Assembly: GCA_020634515.1 (NCBI GenBank)
Contig: JACKBL010000007.1
Span: forward strand, 1 to 64,000
Direction of reading: 5' to 3'
DNA length: 64,000 nucleotides
Source of the DNA: Ardenticatenales bacterium
GTDB taxonomy: Bacteria > Chloroflexota > Anaerolineae > Promineifilales > Promineifilaceae
Shown here: positions 43,671 to 52,051 of the stretch, piece after piece
Position numbering within the stretch: position 1 is the stretch's first letter
Layout: every line of letters starts with the position of its first letter
Notes under the pieces: model-generated
Database searches by the model: none
Seen by the model: only the letters and a program-made list of their open reading frames with translations
What the model was told of the DNA's origin: nothing
Position numbers and translations under genes: made by a program

Positions 43671-46600
43671 ATGTCTTTTCAGGATGTGTCGAATAAAACA
43701 GATTTTGTGGCGCTGGAGCAAGAAGTTTTGCAATACTGGCGCGAGACGGATGCGTTTAACAGGCTGCGCTGGCTTCGTGCCGGCAGCAACACGCACTTTA
43801 GCTTCCTCGATGGCCCCATCACCGCCAACAACCCCATGGGCGTCCACCACGCCTGGGGCCGCACCTACAAAGATCTCTACCAACGCTACCACGCCATGAA
43901 GGGTGAAAACCAGCGCTGGCAAAACGGTTTCGACTGCCAGGGGCTGTGGGTGGAAGTGGAGGTAGAAAAAGACCTCGGCTTCAAATCGAAGCGAGACATC
44001 GAAACCTATGGCCTGGATGAGTTTGTAAAGCTGTGCAAAATGCGCGTCCTCAACTACGCCGCCGTGCAGACGGAACAGTCGCAGCGCCTGGGGTATTGGA
44101 TGGATTGGAATGACCCGGACGAACTGCGCCGCCTGGCGCGACTGCTGCATGAGGACGCGCGACAGCAGATCACCGTTGTGGGCGCGCATGGCCCCGTTAC
44201 CGACACGGTGGAGAACATCGTGGGGCGACTGGGGATGCCCGACTTGGGCGGCTCCTACTTCACCTTTAGCAATGAGAACAACTACCAGATTTGGGCTTTC
44301 CTGAAGAAGTGCGATGAAAATGGCTGGCTTTATAAAGGGCGCGATGTGATGCCCTGGTGTACACGCTGCGGCACGGGCATCAGCCAGCACGAAATCGTCA
44401 CGGATGGCTACAAGGACGTGACGCACGACTCCGTTTTCCTCAAATTCCCCCTGCGTGGGCGGGAAAATGAGGCGCTGCTGGTGTGGACGACCACGCCGTG
44501 GACGCTGACGAGCAACGTGGCTGCCGCCGTGGGGCCGGAACTGACGTATGTGCGCGTGCGCCAGGGAGATTGGACCTACTACCTGGCGCAGGGGGCGTTG
44601 AAGAATACCCTCATCGGCGATTACGTGGTGATGGACACGCTCACGGGCGCGGAGATGGTGGGTTGGGAGTATGAGGGGCCGTTTGATGAATTGCCGGCAT
44701 ACACCACCGCCACATCCACCTACACCCATCGCGTCATCCCCTGGAAAGAAGTGGGTGAGGAAGAAGGCACGGGCATCGTCCACATCGCCCCCGGCTGCGG
44801 TGCGGAGGACTTCGCCCTCAGCAAAGAGCACGATCTCCCCGTGGTTGCGCCCCTGGACGAGAACGGCGTCTACGTGGATGGGTTTGGCTGGCTCATGGGC
44901 CGCTCCGCGCATGACGTGGCTGACGACATCTTCGCCGACCTGCGCCAAAAAGGCGTCTACTACCGCAAGCAGCGATACGCCCACCGCTACCCCCACTGCT
45001 GGCGCTGCCACCAGGAACTGATCTTCCGCCTGGTGGACGAATGGTTCATCAGCATGGGCGAACTGTACGACAAGCCGCGCGCGGAAGTGACAGCGGCGGA
45101 GAAGCAGGCCAGCCTGCGCTACCAGATCATGGACGTGGTGGACGAGATCAACTGGTATCCTCGTTTTGGCTATGACCGCGAGATGGATTGGCTGCGCAAC
45201 ATGCACGACTGGATGATCAGCAAGAAGCGGTACTGGGGTCTGGCGCTGCCGATTTGGGTATGCGATTCGTGCGACCATTTCACGGTAGTGGGCAGCGCGG
45301 AGGAGTTGGAGGAACGGGCCGTGGAGGGCTGGGAGACGTTTGCCGGGCACACGCCGCACCGCCCGCACATTGACGCGGTGAAGATCGCCTGTTCTCATTG
45401 CGGAGGCCAGGCGACGCGCATCGCTGACGTGGGGAATCCGTGGTTGGATGCCGGCATTGTCGCCTTCAGCACCATGCACTACAGCGTAGACCGCGACGCC
45501 TGGCGCGCCTGGTTCCCGGCCGACTTCATCACCGAAAGTTTCCCCGGCCAGTTCCGCAACTGGTTCTACAGCCTCCTGGCGCAAAGCACCGTCATGACCA
45601 ACCGCGCCCCCTTCAAAAATATCCTCGGCTTCGCCACCCTCTTCGCCGAAGATGGGCGCGAAATGCACAAATCCTGGGGCAACGCCATCGAATTCAACGA
45701 AGCCGCCAACACCATGGGCGCGGACACCATGCGCTGGCTCTACTGCGGCCACAAACCGGAGCAAAACCTCCTCTTTGGCTACACCAAAGGGGACGAAGTG
45801 CGCCGCCGCTTCTTTATCCCGCTGTGGAACGTCTACAGCTTCTTTGTCACCTACGCCAACCTGGACGGCTGGACGCCTGGCGGCGCTGTTTCTCCTTCGC
45901 CCGTGCCGGCAAACGCCCAGATGGACCGCTGGATCGTGGAACGGCTGCGCGAAACCACCCTGGAAGTCCGCGCCAGCCTGGACGCCTACGCCGCCGACCG
46001 CGCCACCGCCACCCTGGAATCCCTGCTCGACGACCTCTCCAACTGGTACGTGCGCCGCTCCCGCCGCCGTTTCTGGAAGGGCGAAGCCGACGCTGACAAA
46101 GAAGCCGCCTACGCCACCCTCTACCACGTGCTGCGCCACATGACACTGCTGCTGGCTCCCTTCATCCCCTTCACCGCCGAGGCCATCTACCAGAACCTGG
46201 CCCGCGCGCACGACGACGCCGCCCCCCTTAGCGTCCATCACTGCCTCTACCCCACCGCCGACGCCGCCGCGCTGGACCATGCCCTGCTGGATAAGATGAG
46301 CCTGGCCATCACCACCGCCAGCCTGGGGCGCGCCGCCCGCGGCGCCGCCGACATCAAACTGCGCCAACCACTGGCCAAAGCCCGCGTCAACGTGGGCAGC
46401 GCCCAGGCGCTCGCCGACCTGGAAGATCTGGTGGATGTCCTCACCGACGAGATCAACGTGAAGGCGATTGACATCGTGGCCGAGGTGGGCGAACTGGTGA
46501 ATTACAAACTGCTGCCCAATAATCGCCTGCTGGGTCCGAAACTGGGTCCGCTGTTCCCCCAGGTGCGCGCCGCGCTGATGCGGATCGATCCCGCTGCCGC

Positions 46601-47033
46601 CGCGCGCCAACTGCTGGCGGGCGAATCGCTGCCGCTTTCCGTGGCCGGTGAAACGGTGCTGCTCACGCCTGAGGAAGTGCTGGTGCAGACGGAATCGCGT
46701 GGTGGCCTGGCCGTTGCCAGCGACAAAGGGGTGACGGTGGCCGTGGATACCGCGCTCACGCCGGCGCTGGTGCAGGAAGGGTACGCCCGCGACCTGGTGC
46801 GCGCGGTGAACACGTTGCGCCGTGATAATGGCCTGGCGCTGGATGATCGCGTTCACCTTGTCTATGCGTTGCCGGCATCCGCCGCCGCGGACATCGCCGC
46901 CGCCTTCGTCAACTTCGCCGATTACGTGCAACAAGAAACCCTGGCGCTCAGTTTCGCGCCGGGTGACGCCGCCGATGGGTTTGAGGTGAAAGTGGGAGAT
47001 ACGCCCGTGATGGTCGCCTGGACCGTGGCGTAA
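43671..47033 (+). CDS. ileS: Isoleucyl-tRNA synthetase with swapped GxHH signature
   Basis: A 1120-residue class I synthetase: catalytic core, CP1 editing domain (about 190-400), the anticodon-binding domain and a long C-terminal part. The HIGH motif is replaced by G57-V-H59-H60 (PMGVHHAWGRT), and the KMSKS loop reads E664-M-H-K-S (EMHKSWGNAIEF). Two zinc-type Cys pairs are present (CDSC, CSHC). The swapped GxHH form is known from a subgroup of type-2 IleRS with extreme mupirocin resistance. Editing residues (TTTPWTLTSN) are intact. It is the last gene of a T-box operon with alaX, consistent with an isoleucine enzyme. Specificity rests on family resemblance and the T-box. Confidence 0.87.
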   Translation: MSFQDVSNKTDFVALEQEVLQYWRETDAFNRLRWLRAGSNTHFSFLDGPITANNPMGVHHAWGRTYKDLYQRYHAMKGENQRWQNGFDCQGLWVEVEVEKDLGFKSKRDIETYGLDEFVKLCKMRVLNYAAVQTEQSQRLGYWMDWNDPDELRRLARLLHEDARQQITVVGAHGPVTDTVENIVGRLGMPDLGGSYFTFSNENNYQIWAFLKKCDENGWLYKGRDVMPWCTRCGTGISQHEIVTDGYKDVTHDSVFLKFPLRGRENEALLVWTTTPWTLTSNVAAAVGPELTYVRVRQGDWTYYLAQGALKNTLIGDYVVMDTLTGAEMVGWEYEGPFDELPAYTTATSTYTHRVIPWKEVGEEEGTGIVHIAPGCGAEDFALSKEHDLPVVAPLDENGVYVDGFGWLMGRSAHDVADDIFADLRQKGVYYRKQRYAHRYPHCWRCHQELIFRLVDEWFISMGELYDKPRAEVTAAEKQASLRYQIMDVVDEINWYPRFGYDREMDWLRNMHDWMISKKRYWGLALPIWVCDSCDHFTVVGSAEELEERAVEGWETFAGHTPHRPHIDAVKIACSHCGGQATRIADVGNPWLDAGIVAFSTMHYSVDRDAWRAWFPADFITESFPGQFRNWFYSLLAQSTVMTNRAPFKNILGFATLFAEDGREMHKSWGNAIEFNEAANTMGADTMRWLYCGHKPEQNLLFGYTKGDEVRRRFFIPLWNVYSFFVTYANLDGWTPGGAVSPSPVPANAQMDRWIVERLRETTLEVRASLDAYAADRATATLESLLDDLSNWYVRRSRRRFWKGEADADKEAAYATLYHVLRHMTLLLAPFIPFTAEAIYQNLARAHDDAAPLSVHHCLYPTADAAALDHALLDKMSLAITTASLGRAARGAADIKLRQPLAKARVNVGSAQALADLEDLVDVLTDEINVKAIDIVAEVGELVNYKLLPNNRLLGPKLGPLFPQVRAALMRIDPAAAARQLLAGESLPLSVAGETVLLTPEEVLVQTESRGGLAVASDKGVTVAVDTALTPALVQEGYARDLVRAVNTLRRDNGLALDDRVHLVYALPASAAADIAAAFVNFADYVQQETLALSFAPGDAADGFEVKVGDTPVMVAWTVA

Positions 47034-47043
47034 GCATAAAAAA

Positions 47044-47076
47044 GGATTGGTCCAATCACTCAGATTGGACCAATCC
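47044..47076. terminator. Symmetric hairpin after ileS
   Basis: GGATTGGTCCAATC (47044) pairs with GATTGGACCAATCC (ending 47076). It lies between convergent ileS and the coiled-coil gene. The T-run is weak (ATTCTTTC). Confidence 0.6.
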
Positions 47077-47093
47077 ATCATTCTTTCGCCGCG

Positions 47094-47573
47094 CTACCCG
47101 GGTTGGGATTCTGCCGGCATTTCCGCCCCCTGATCCGCCTGCAACTTTTGCAGCCCATTTCGCACGACCGATAGCGAACGCAGCAAATCCTCCTCCAGCC
47201 GCGCCAGCACTTCAATCGTATACGCATCCGCATCGTGGCGCATCGCCTCCGCGTCCCGCCGCGCCCGCTCCAGGATATTGTCCGCCCGCTGCTGCGCCGA
47301 GGTCATCACCGCATCGCGGCTGATCAACTCCTCCGCCTCCTGCTTCGCCAGGTTCCGAATCCGGTCCGCCTCCTCGTGCGCCTGTGCCAGAATGCGGTCC
47401 TTCTCCGCCTCCACCCGATTCGCCCGCTTGATCGCATCCGGAATCGCCACCCGCATCTGGTCCACAATCCCATAGACCCGATCCTCATCCACCATCAGCT
47501 TCGCCGTCAGCCACACCCGCTGACCCTCGTTCAAAGTCTGCTCCAGGCGATCAATCAAGTGCAGGATGTCCAT
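47094..47573 (-). CDS. Coiled-coil protein of the coaD neighbourhood
   Basis: A 159-residue, almost fully helical protein with heptad-rich segments (AIKRANRVEAEKDRILAQAHEEADRIRNLAKQ in part, then SAQQRADNILERARRDAEAMRHDA) resembling DivIVA-like or ATP-synthase-b-like coiled coils. No catalytic motif. It is transcribed after coaD with a 185-base gap containing a TGCCGGCA octamer. A similar gene next to coaD is common in related genomes as far as I recall. Possible role in cell-division scaffolding, unproven. Confidence 0.6.
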   Translation of the reverse strand: MDILHLIDRLEQTLNEGQRVWLTAKLMVDEDRVYGIVDQMRVAIPDAIKRANRVEAEKDRILAQAHEEADRIRNLAKQEAEELISRDAVMTSAQQRADNILERARRDAEAMRHDADAYTIEVLARLEEDLLRSLSVVRNGLQKLQADQGAEMPAESQPG

Positions 47574-47758
47574 ATCCTATCCTTCCTCAAGAACAATGCA
47601 GAGAAACAAGCAACGGATTGTCGAATTCTTGACTGTTGCCGGATTAACGAGCGCGTAGATGCCGGCATCATTAACCATTCACCCAGTCCATCCATTAACT
47701 ATTCACTTCCTCTGGCAATCCATTTGCAACACGCCCGCCAACAGCCCGGCGCGCCCTC

Positions 47759-48283
47759 TCAATCACGCAGCGTCACCGGCGGATTATACTGCGCCTGATC
47801 GCTGCCGTTAAAACGATCATGCAGCGCCACCGCCACCAATGGGGGAACCATACTACTCACGTCCCCCCCCAGCGAGGCAATTTCGCGCACTGTCGTGCCG
47901 CTGAGAAACGTATGCTCCTCATGTGTAATGAAACTCACCACTTCAATATCCGGCGCCAGCCGCTTATTTGCCAGGGCCATGCGGAACTCAAACTCAAAAT
48001 CGGAGAAGACACGCAGCCCGCGCACCATCACCCCGGCCCCTACCTGCCGCGCGAACTCCACCGTCAGCCCGCCAAACGGCATCACACGGATACCCGCCGT
48101 GCCATCCAGAACCTGTTTGATCATGTCCACCCGCTCCTGCACGGAAAAGAGCAGCGATTTCGAGGGGCGACCATGATCATAGACCGCCACAATCAAGTCA
48201 TCAAAGATAACACTGGCCCGCTTAATCAAGTCCAGGTGTCCATAATGAATAGGGTCAAATGTGCCCGGATAAATGGCCCGCAT
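47759..48283 (-). CDS. coaD: Phosphopantetheine adenylyltransferase
   Basis: A 174-residue enzyme with the nucleotidyltransferase motif YPGTFDPIHYGHLDLI, DDLIVAVYDHG, RGLRVFSDFEFEFRMALANKRL and the C-terminal SSTxVRE-like SGTTVREIASLGG. It makes dephospho-CoA from 4'-phosphopantetheine and ATP. The ATG at 48283 overlaps the recG stop by one base (TAATG), so translation is coupled. The usual rsmD gene between recG and coaD is absent. Confidence 0.95.
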   Translation of the reverse strand: MRAIYPGTFDPIHYGHLDLIKRASVIFDDLIVAVYDHGRPSKSLLFSVQERVDMIKQVLDGTAGIRVMPFGGLTVEFARQVGAGVMVRGLRVFSDFEFEFRMALANKRLAPDIEVVSFITHEEHTFLSGTTVREIASLGGDVSSMVPPLVAVALHDRFNGSDQAQYNPPVTLRD

Positions 48284-50796
48284 TAGCTTACATCTCCTGC
48301 ATTTTGCCAAAATTGCCGCACTTTATCGCGCAAAAAGCGATGCGCCGCGTGTTCCAACAGGGGGTCTTCTTCCATGATGATTGCCGCCTCCTGGCGCGCC
48401 GCCTCCAACATCTTCACATCCAGCAAAGCCGCCAACCGTACCTCCGGCAACCCGCTCTGTCGGCGACCAAAAAACTCACCCGGCCCGCGCAGTTCCAGGT
48501 CCTTTTCCGCCAGCACAAAACCGTCGTTCGTCGATTCCATTGCTTGCAAGCGCGCCTCGGCGTCCCGACTGGCCGAATCGCTGATGAGCAGACAGTAGGA
48601 TTGATGCTCGCCGCGCCCCACGCGCCCGCGGAACTGGTGTAACTGCGCCAGGCCAAAACGATTGGCCCCCTCGATAAGCATGACAGTGCTGTTCGGCACG
48701 TCAATGCCCACTTCAATCACGGACGTGGACACCAGGATGTGCAGTCTGTTCTCGTAGAAGTCGCGCATTACGGCTTCTTTCTCGTCCGACTTCATGCGCC
48801 CGTGCAGCAGACCCAACTTCAGGTCGGGGAAGATCTCGTCTTGCAGCCGCGCATGTTCTTCCACGGCGGCCACTGCCTCGATCTTGTCAGATTCTTCCAC
48901 CAGTGGGCAGATGATGAATGCTTGCCGCCCGCGTTCTACCTGGCCACGCACAAAAGCGTAGGCGCGCTGCCGCTCGCTGGGGCGCAGCCAGCGTGTCTTG
49001 ATTTCCTGGCGACCCGGCGGTAGTTCGTCCAGGATGGAAAGGTCCAGATCACCATAGAGCGAGAGGGCCAGCGTGCGCGGAATGGGTGTGGCGGACATGA
49101 CGAGGAGGTGGGGCGTGCCGGCATTTCCGTCGTCGTGGAGAGGCCCTTTATCGCGCAAAGCCTGCCGCTGGTCCACGCCAAAACGGTGCTGCTCGTCAAT
49201 CACAGCCAGCGTCAGATTGTGGAAACGAACCGGCCCTTGAATCAGGGCGTGCGTGCCAATGAGGATTTGTGCGCGGCCATCCGCCAACTCTTCCATGAGC
49301 TGGGTGCGGTCGCCGCCGTTGGTGCTGCCCGTGAGCAAGCGCACCGTGTAGCCCAGAGGAGCCAGCAGGCGGTTGAGACCCTGATAATGCTGCTCCGCCA
49401 GGATTTCCGTGGGGGCCATCATCGCGGCCTGCCCGCCGTCGTTGACGGCCACCACCATCGCCGCCGCGGCCACGACGGTCTTCCCCGCGCCTACGTCTCC
49501 CTGGAGCAGGCGCGTCATGGGGCGGACGTTGCCCATGTCGGCGACAATTTCGTCCAGCGCCCGCTGTTGCGCTCCCGTGAGCGTGAAGGGCAGGCTGTTG
49601 ACAAACGCATCCAACGCCGCCCCCTCCGCCACAATGGCCGTGCCCGGCTGGCTTTGCCAGGCGCGCCGCTGCCCCAACATGCCCAGTTGCAGCAGGAACA
49701 ATTCATCGAAGACGAGGCGACGGTGGGCTTGCCGCAGGCTGTCCTGATCATCGGGGAAGTGCATTTGCTGCACGGCTTGCGGCAGCGGCAGAAGTTGTTG
49801 GCGCTGTTGAATCGTCTCTGGAACGGGGTCGGGCAGAAAGGGCGCGTACTCCGTTACCGCCTGGTGCATAATCTGGCGCATCTTGTAGGCGCGCAGCCCT
49901 TCGGTGAGGGGATAGATGGGGACCATGCGCCGCGTCTTTAGCGGTTCGATGGCCACGGGTTCCCAGGCGGGGGCGTTGAACACGGGGCGGCCCATGAACT
50001 GCTCCACCTTGCCGCTGAGGACGATTTGCATGCCGGCTTTCAGTTGGGAGGCGAGCCAGGGCTGGTTGAACCAGGTGACGTTCACCTGTCCCGTGCCATC
50101 GCTGACGACTGCCTGCACCATCTCGCCGCCGCGAGAACGGCGGGCGCGCGCTTCCCAGATGGTGCCGATGACGGTGACTTGTTCGCCATAGGCCAGGCGG
50201 TTGATCGGCTTCATGAGGGTGTAGTCGTCGTGGCGGCGGGGGGAGAGGAAGAGCAGATCGTTGATGGTCTCCGCGCCGAGGCGGGCCAGTTTTTCGGCCA
50301 GTTTGCCCCCCACACCTTTGATGGCGGTGACGGATTGGGCGAGTCTGGCGGGGTCGGCGGTGACGATGGGCGCGGCGGGCGGGGGAGAAGGGGCCGTAGG
50401 CGGCGGCGTGGGGGGAGGAGACGGTTTGCGTTCGCTACGTGGTCTTTGTGGTTGGCGTTCGGGGGCGGGTGTTTGGCGCGTTGAGGTGGGTTTTTCCGAG
50501 GGGGTGGGGGCGGTTTTGTCGCGCTCCAGGCGGTGCTCGCGGCTGTCAATCTTCTCCAGAAGCTTTTCCACCAGTTCGGCTCGTTTTTCCATGCCGGGGA
50601 GACGATCATACCCCATGAGGGCGGATGCGGTTTGTTCGACCAGGGCCAGGTCGGCGTCGTCCATGGCTTCCTCGCGCGCCTGGGTCACCCAGAAGGTGAC
50701 GAGTTGGCGCATTCCGCCGACGACGGCTTTGTTTTGGAATCCTTGTTGGGCTTCCAGTTTCAATACACGTTGTAGTCTTTTGAAGGATCGTGACAT
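48283..50796 (-). CDS. recG: ATP-dependent DNA helicase RecG
   Basis: An 837-residue helicase with an extended Pro/Arg-rich N-terminal part (about 1-155), an HhH-like VTAIKGVGGKLAEKLARLG, the wedge OB domain (GEQVTVIGTIWEARARRSRGG), Walker A LLQGDVGAGKTVVAAAA, DEQH (VIDEQHRFGVDQR), SATPIPRTL and helicase-C motifs with QFRGRVGRGEHQSYCLL. It remodels stalled forks and Holliday junctions. It lies upstream of coaD and downstream of the degV/DAK2 genes, with a 410-base repeat-filled gap in between. Confidence 0.96.
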   Translation of the reverse strand: MSRSFKRLQRVLKLEAQQGFQNKAVVGGMRQLVTFWVTQAREEAMDDADLALVEQTASALMGYDRLPGMEKRAELVEKLLEKIDSREHRLERDKTAPTPSEKPTSTRQTPAPERQPQRPRSERKPSPPPTPPPTAPSPPPAAPIVTADPARLAQSVTAIKGVGGKLAEKLARLGAETINDLLFLSPRRHDDYTLMKPINRLAYGEQVTVIGTIWEARARRSRGGEMVQAVVSDGTGQVNVTWFNQPWLASQLKAGMQIVLSGKVEQFMGRPVFNAPAWEPVAIEPLKTRRMVPIYPLTEGLRAYKMRQIMHQAVTEYAPFLPDPVPETIQQRQQLLPLPQAVQQMHFPDDQDSLRQAHRRLVFDELFLLQLGMLGQRRAWQSQPGTAIVAEGAALDAFVNSLPFTLTGAQQRALDEIVADMGNVRPMTRLLQGDVGAGKTVVAAAAMVVAVNDGGQAAMMAPTEILAEQHYQGLNRLLAPLGYTVRLLTGSTNGGDRTQLMEELADGRAQILIGTHALIQGPVRFHNLTLAVIDEQHRFGVDQRQALRDKGPLHDDGNAGTPHLLVMSATPIPRTLALSLYGDLDLSILDELPPGRQEIKTRWLRPSERQRAYAFVRGQVERGRQAFIICPLVEESDKIEAVAAVEEHARLQDEIFPDLKLGLLHGRMKSDEKEAVMRDFYENRLHILVSTSVIEVGIDVPNSTVMLIEGANRFGLAQLHQFRGRVGRGEHQSYCLLISDSASRDAEARLQAMESTNDGFVLAEKDLELRGPGEFFGRRQSGLPEVRLAALLDVKMLEAARQEAAIIMEEDPLLEHAAHRFLRDKVRQFWQNAGDVS

Positions 50797-50943
50797 AGTT
50801 TTTGCGTCTGGCGCTGCCTGGTGGTGGTCATGAAAACCAACGAGGGCGCTAAGGACTGACGATGAAGTAAAGTACGGAATTGCATCGTCAGTTTGAAGGA
50901 ACGGTAAGGAAACAACTTCGTTGTCTTATTTAGTTCCGTTCCT
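50797..50943. other. Gap upstream of recG with two hairpins
   Basis: ACTGACGATG / CATCGTCAGT (50855-50892) and AAGGAACGG / CCGTTCCT (50897-50943) form two stems between recG and the tandem repeat. No clear promoter could be picked; no ORF is supported. Confidence 0.5.
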
Positions 50944-51129
50944 AAGGGCGCATCCGTATCTAGGATTGGAAACAACGGATGCGCTGGAAGGGTTCTTGCT
51001 TGTCGGATAGTCCAAAACTAATTTTGCACGAACCCTAAGGGGGCATCCGTATTTAGGATTGGGAACAACGGATGCGCTGGAAGGGTTCTTGCTTGTCGGA
51101 TAGTCCAAAACTAATTTTGCACGAACCCT
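50944..51129 (+). repeat. Tandem 93-bp repeat, two copies
   Basis: Two direct copies with a period of 93 bases, starting at 50944 and 51037, differing at only a few positions. Each unit has two internal inverted repeats: GCATCCGT / ACGGATGC and AGGGTTC / GAACCCT. A diverged third copy lies at 37617-37707. The 60-residue minus-strand ORF across it is a by-product of the repeat. Confidence 0.85.
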
Positions 51130-51161
51130 AAGGCCCCGGGTTTGGCTGACATTCCCGTTTC

Positions 51162-51218
51162 AACTGAGGCCTCAGTCACAAACTGAGGCCTCAGTCACAA
51201 ACTGAGGCCTCAGTTGTG
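51162..51218. repeat. Three 19-bp palindromic tandem units at the degV stop
   Basis: Three copies of AACTGAGGCCTCAGTCACA (period 19, last copy ending in TTGTG), each centred on the palindrome ACTGAGGCCTCAGT. The last copy overlaps the stop codon of the DegV-family gene. Confidence 0.85.
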
Positions 51219-52049
51219 ACTGACGGAGGCAAATCCAACAGCACCGGGACCAATGTGGGAGCCGATGGCGGGGGTGACTTCAACGATGGGGGGATAAATG
51301 CCGGCAGGATGCGCATCCCGCACCGCCTCACATAATTTTTGGGCTTCCGCCGGGGCGTTCGTATGTACCACGGCCAGATATGCCAGCGGCTCCGTTTCGT
51401 GGAACAATTCCAACAGCCGCTGCCAGCCACGGCGATGCGTACGCACCCGTTCGATCTCCAGCACGCCCTGGTGCATCTTGACGATAGGCTTGATGTTCAG
51501 CAGTGCCCCCAGGCCAAACTGCGCCCAGTTGACACGCCCACTGCGGCGCAGATATTCCAGTGTGTCCAACAAGGCGGCCACGCGGGTGCGTAACTGCGCC
51601 TGCCGCAAGATTTCCAGAACTTCCGCCAGGGTGCAGCCTGCCTGGGCGGCTTTGGCGGCGATGACGGCCAGCCAGCCCAGTCCCATGGAAAGCTGCCCGG
51701 AGTCAAACAGGGTGACGGGGGCGCTGGTGGCGGATTCACTCCCCAGGCGCGCGGCGTTGAGCATGCCACTGAGATTGCCGGCAACGTGAATTGACAATAT
51801 CTCATGGGCGCCTGCTGCCGTTACCGCTTCGTAGGCCTGGGCAAACGCGCCAGAGGCGGGGGCGGCGGTTGTTGGCGGCGTCCTGTACGTAGGCAAGTTG
51901 GTGTAAAACGCCTCCCGGCTGAGGTCCACGCCGTCGAGGAAGCTCTGGTCACCAATGTTTACATAAGCCGGTATGACCGTGATGCCATGCTGTTGGGCCA
52001 GCGCGGGTGGCAAATCGCATGTGCTATCGGTCACGACCTTGATGGTCAT
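51210..52049 (-). CDS. DegV-family fatty-acid-binding protein (FakB-like)
   Basis: A 279-residue DegV protein with the N-terminal VVTDSTCDLP, YVNIGDQSFLDGVDLSREAFY, the conserved PTTAAPASGAFAQAYE segment, IHVAGNLSGMLNAARL and the lid motif NIKPIVKMHQGVLE. DegV/FakB proteins bind a fatty acid and present it to the kinase FakA. The DAK2 gene is two bases upstream, so the pair is a fatty-acid kinase unit. Its stop lies within a tandem palindromic repeat. Confidence 0.92.
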   Translation of the reverse strand: MTIKVVTDSTCDLPPALAQQHGITVIPAYVNIGDQSFLDGVDLSREAFYTNLPTYRTPPTTAAPASGAFAQAYEAVTAAGAHEILSIHVAGNLSGMLNAARLGSESATSAPVTLFDSGQLSMGLGWLAVIAAKAAQAGCTLAEVLEILRQAQLRTRVAALLDTLEYLRRSGRVNWAQFGLGALLNIKPIVKMHQGVLEIERVRTHRRGWQRLLELFHETEPLAYLAVVHTNAPAEAQKLCEAVRDAHPAGIYPPIVEVTPAIGSHIGPGAVGFASVSHN

Positions 52050-52051
52050 TC

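Noticed and set aside
43617..47081. 1154-codon minus-strand ORF
   Set aside because: Exactly antisense to ileS; His/Gly/Val-rich translation without domains.
50926..51108. 60-codon minus-strand ORF with an internal duplication
   Set aside because: It is only the translation of the tandem 93-bp repeat; no start site and no independent evidence for a protein.
50944..51218. Possible CRISPR array
   Set aside because: The 93-bp units are contiguous and nearly identical throughout, and the 19-bp units have no spacers; no cas genes are near.
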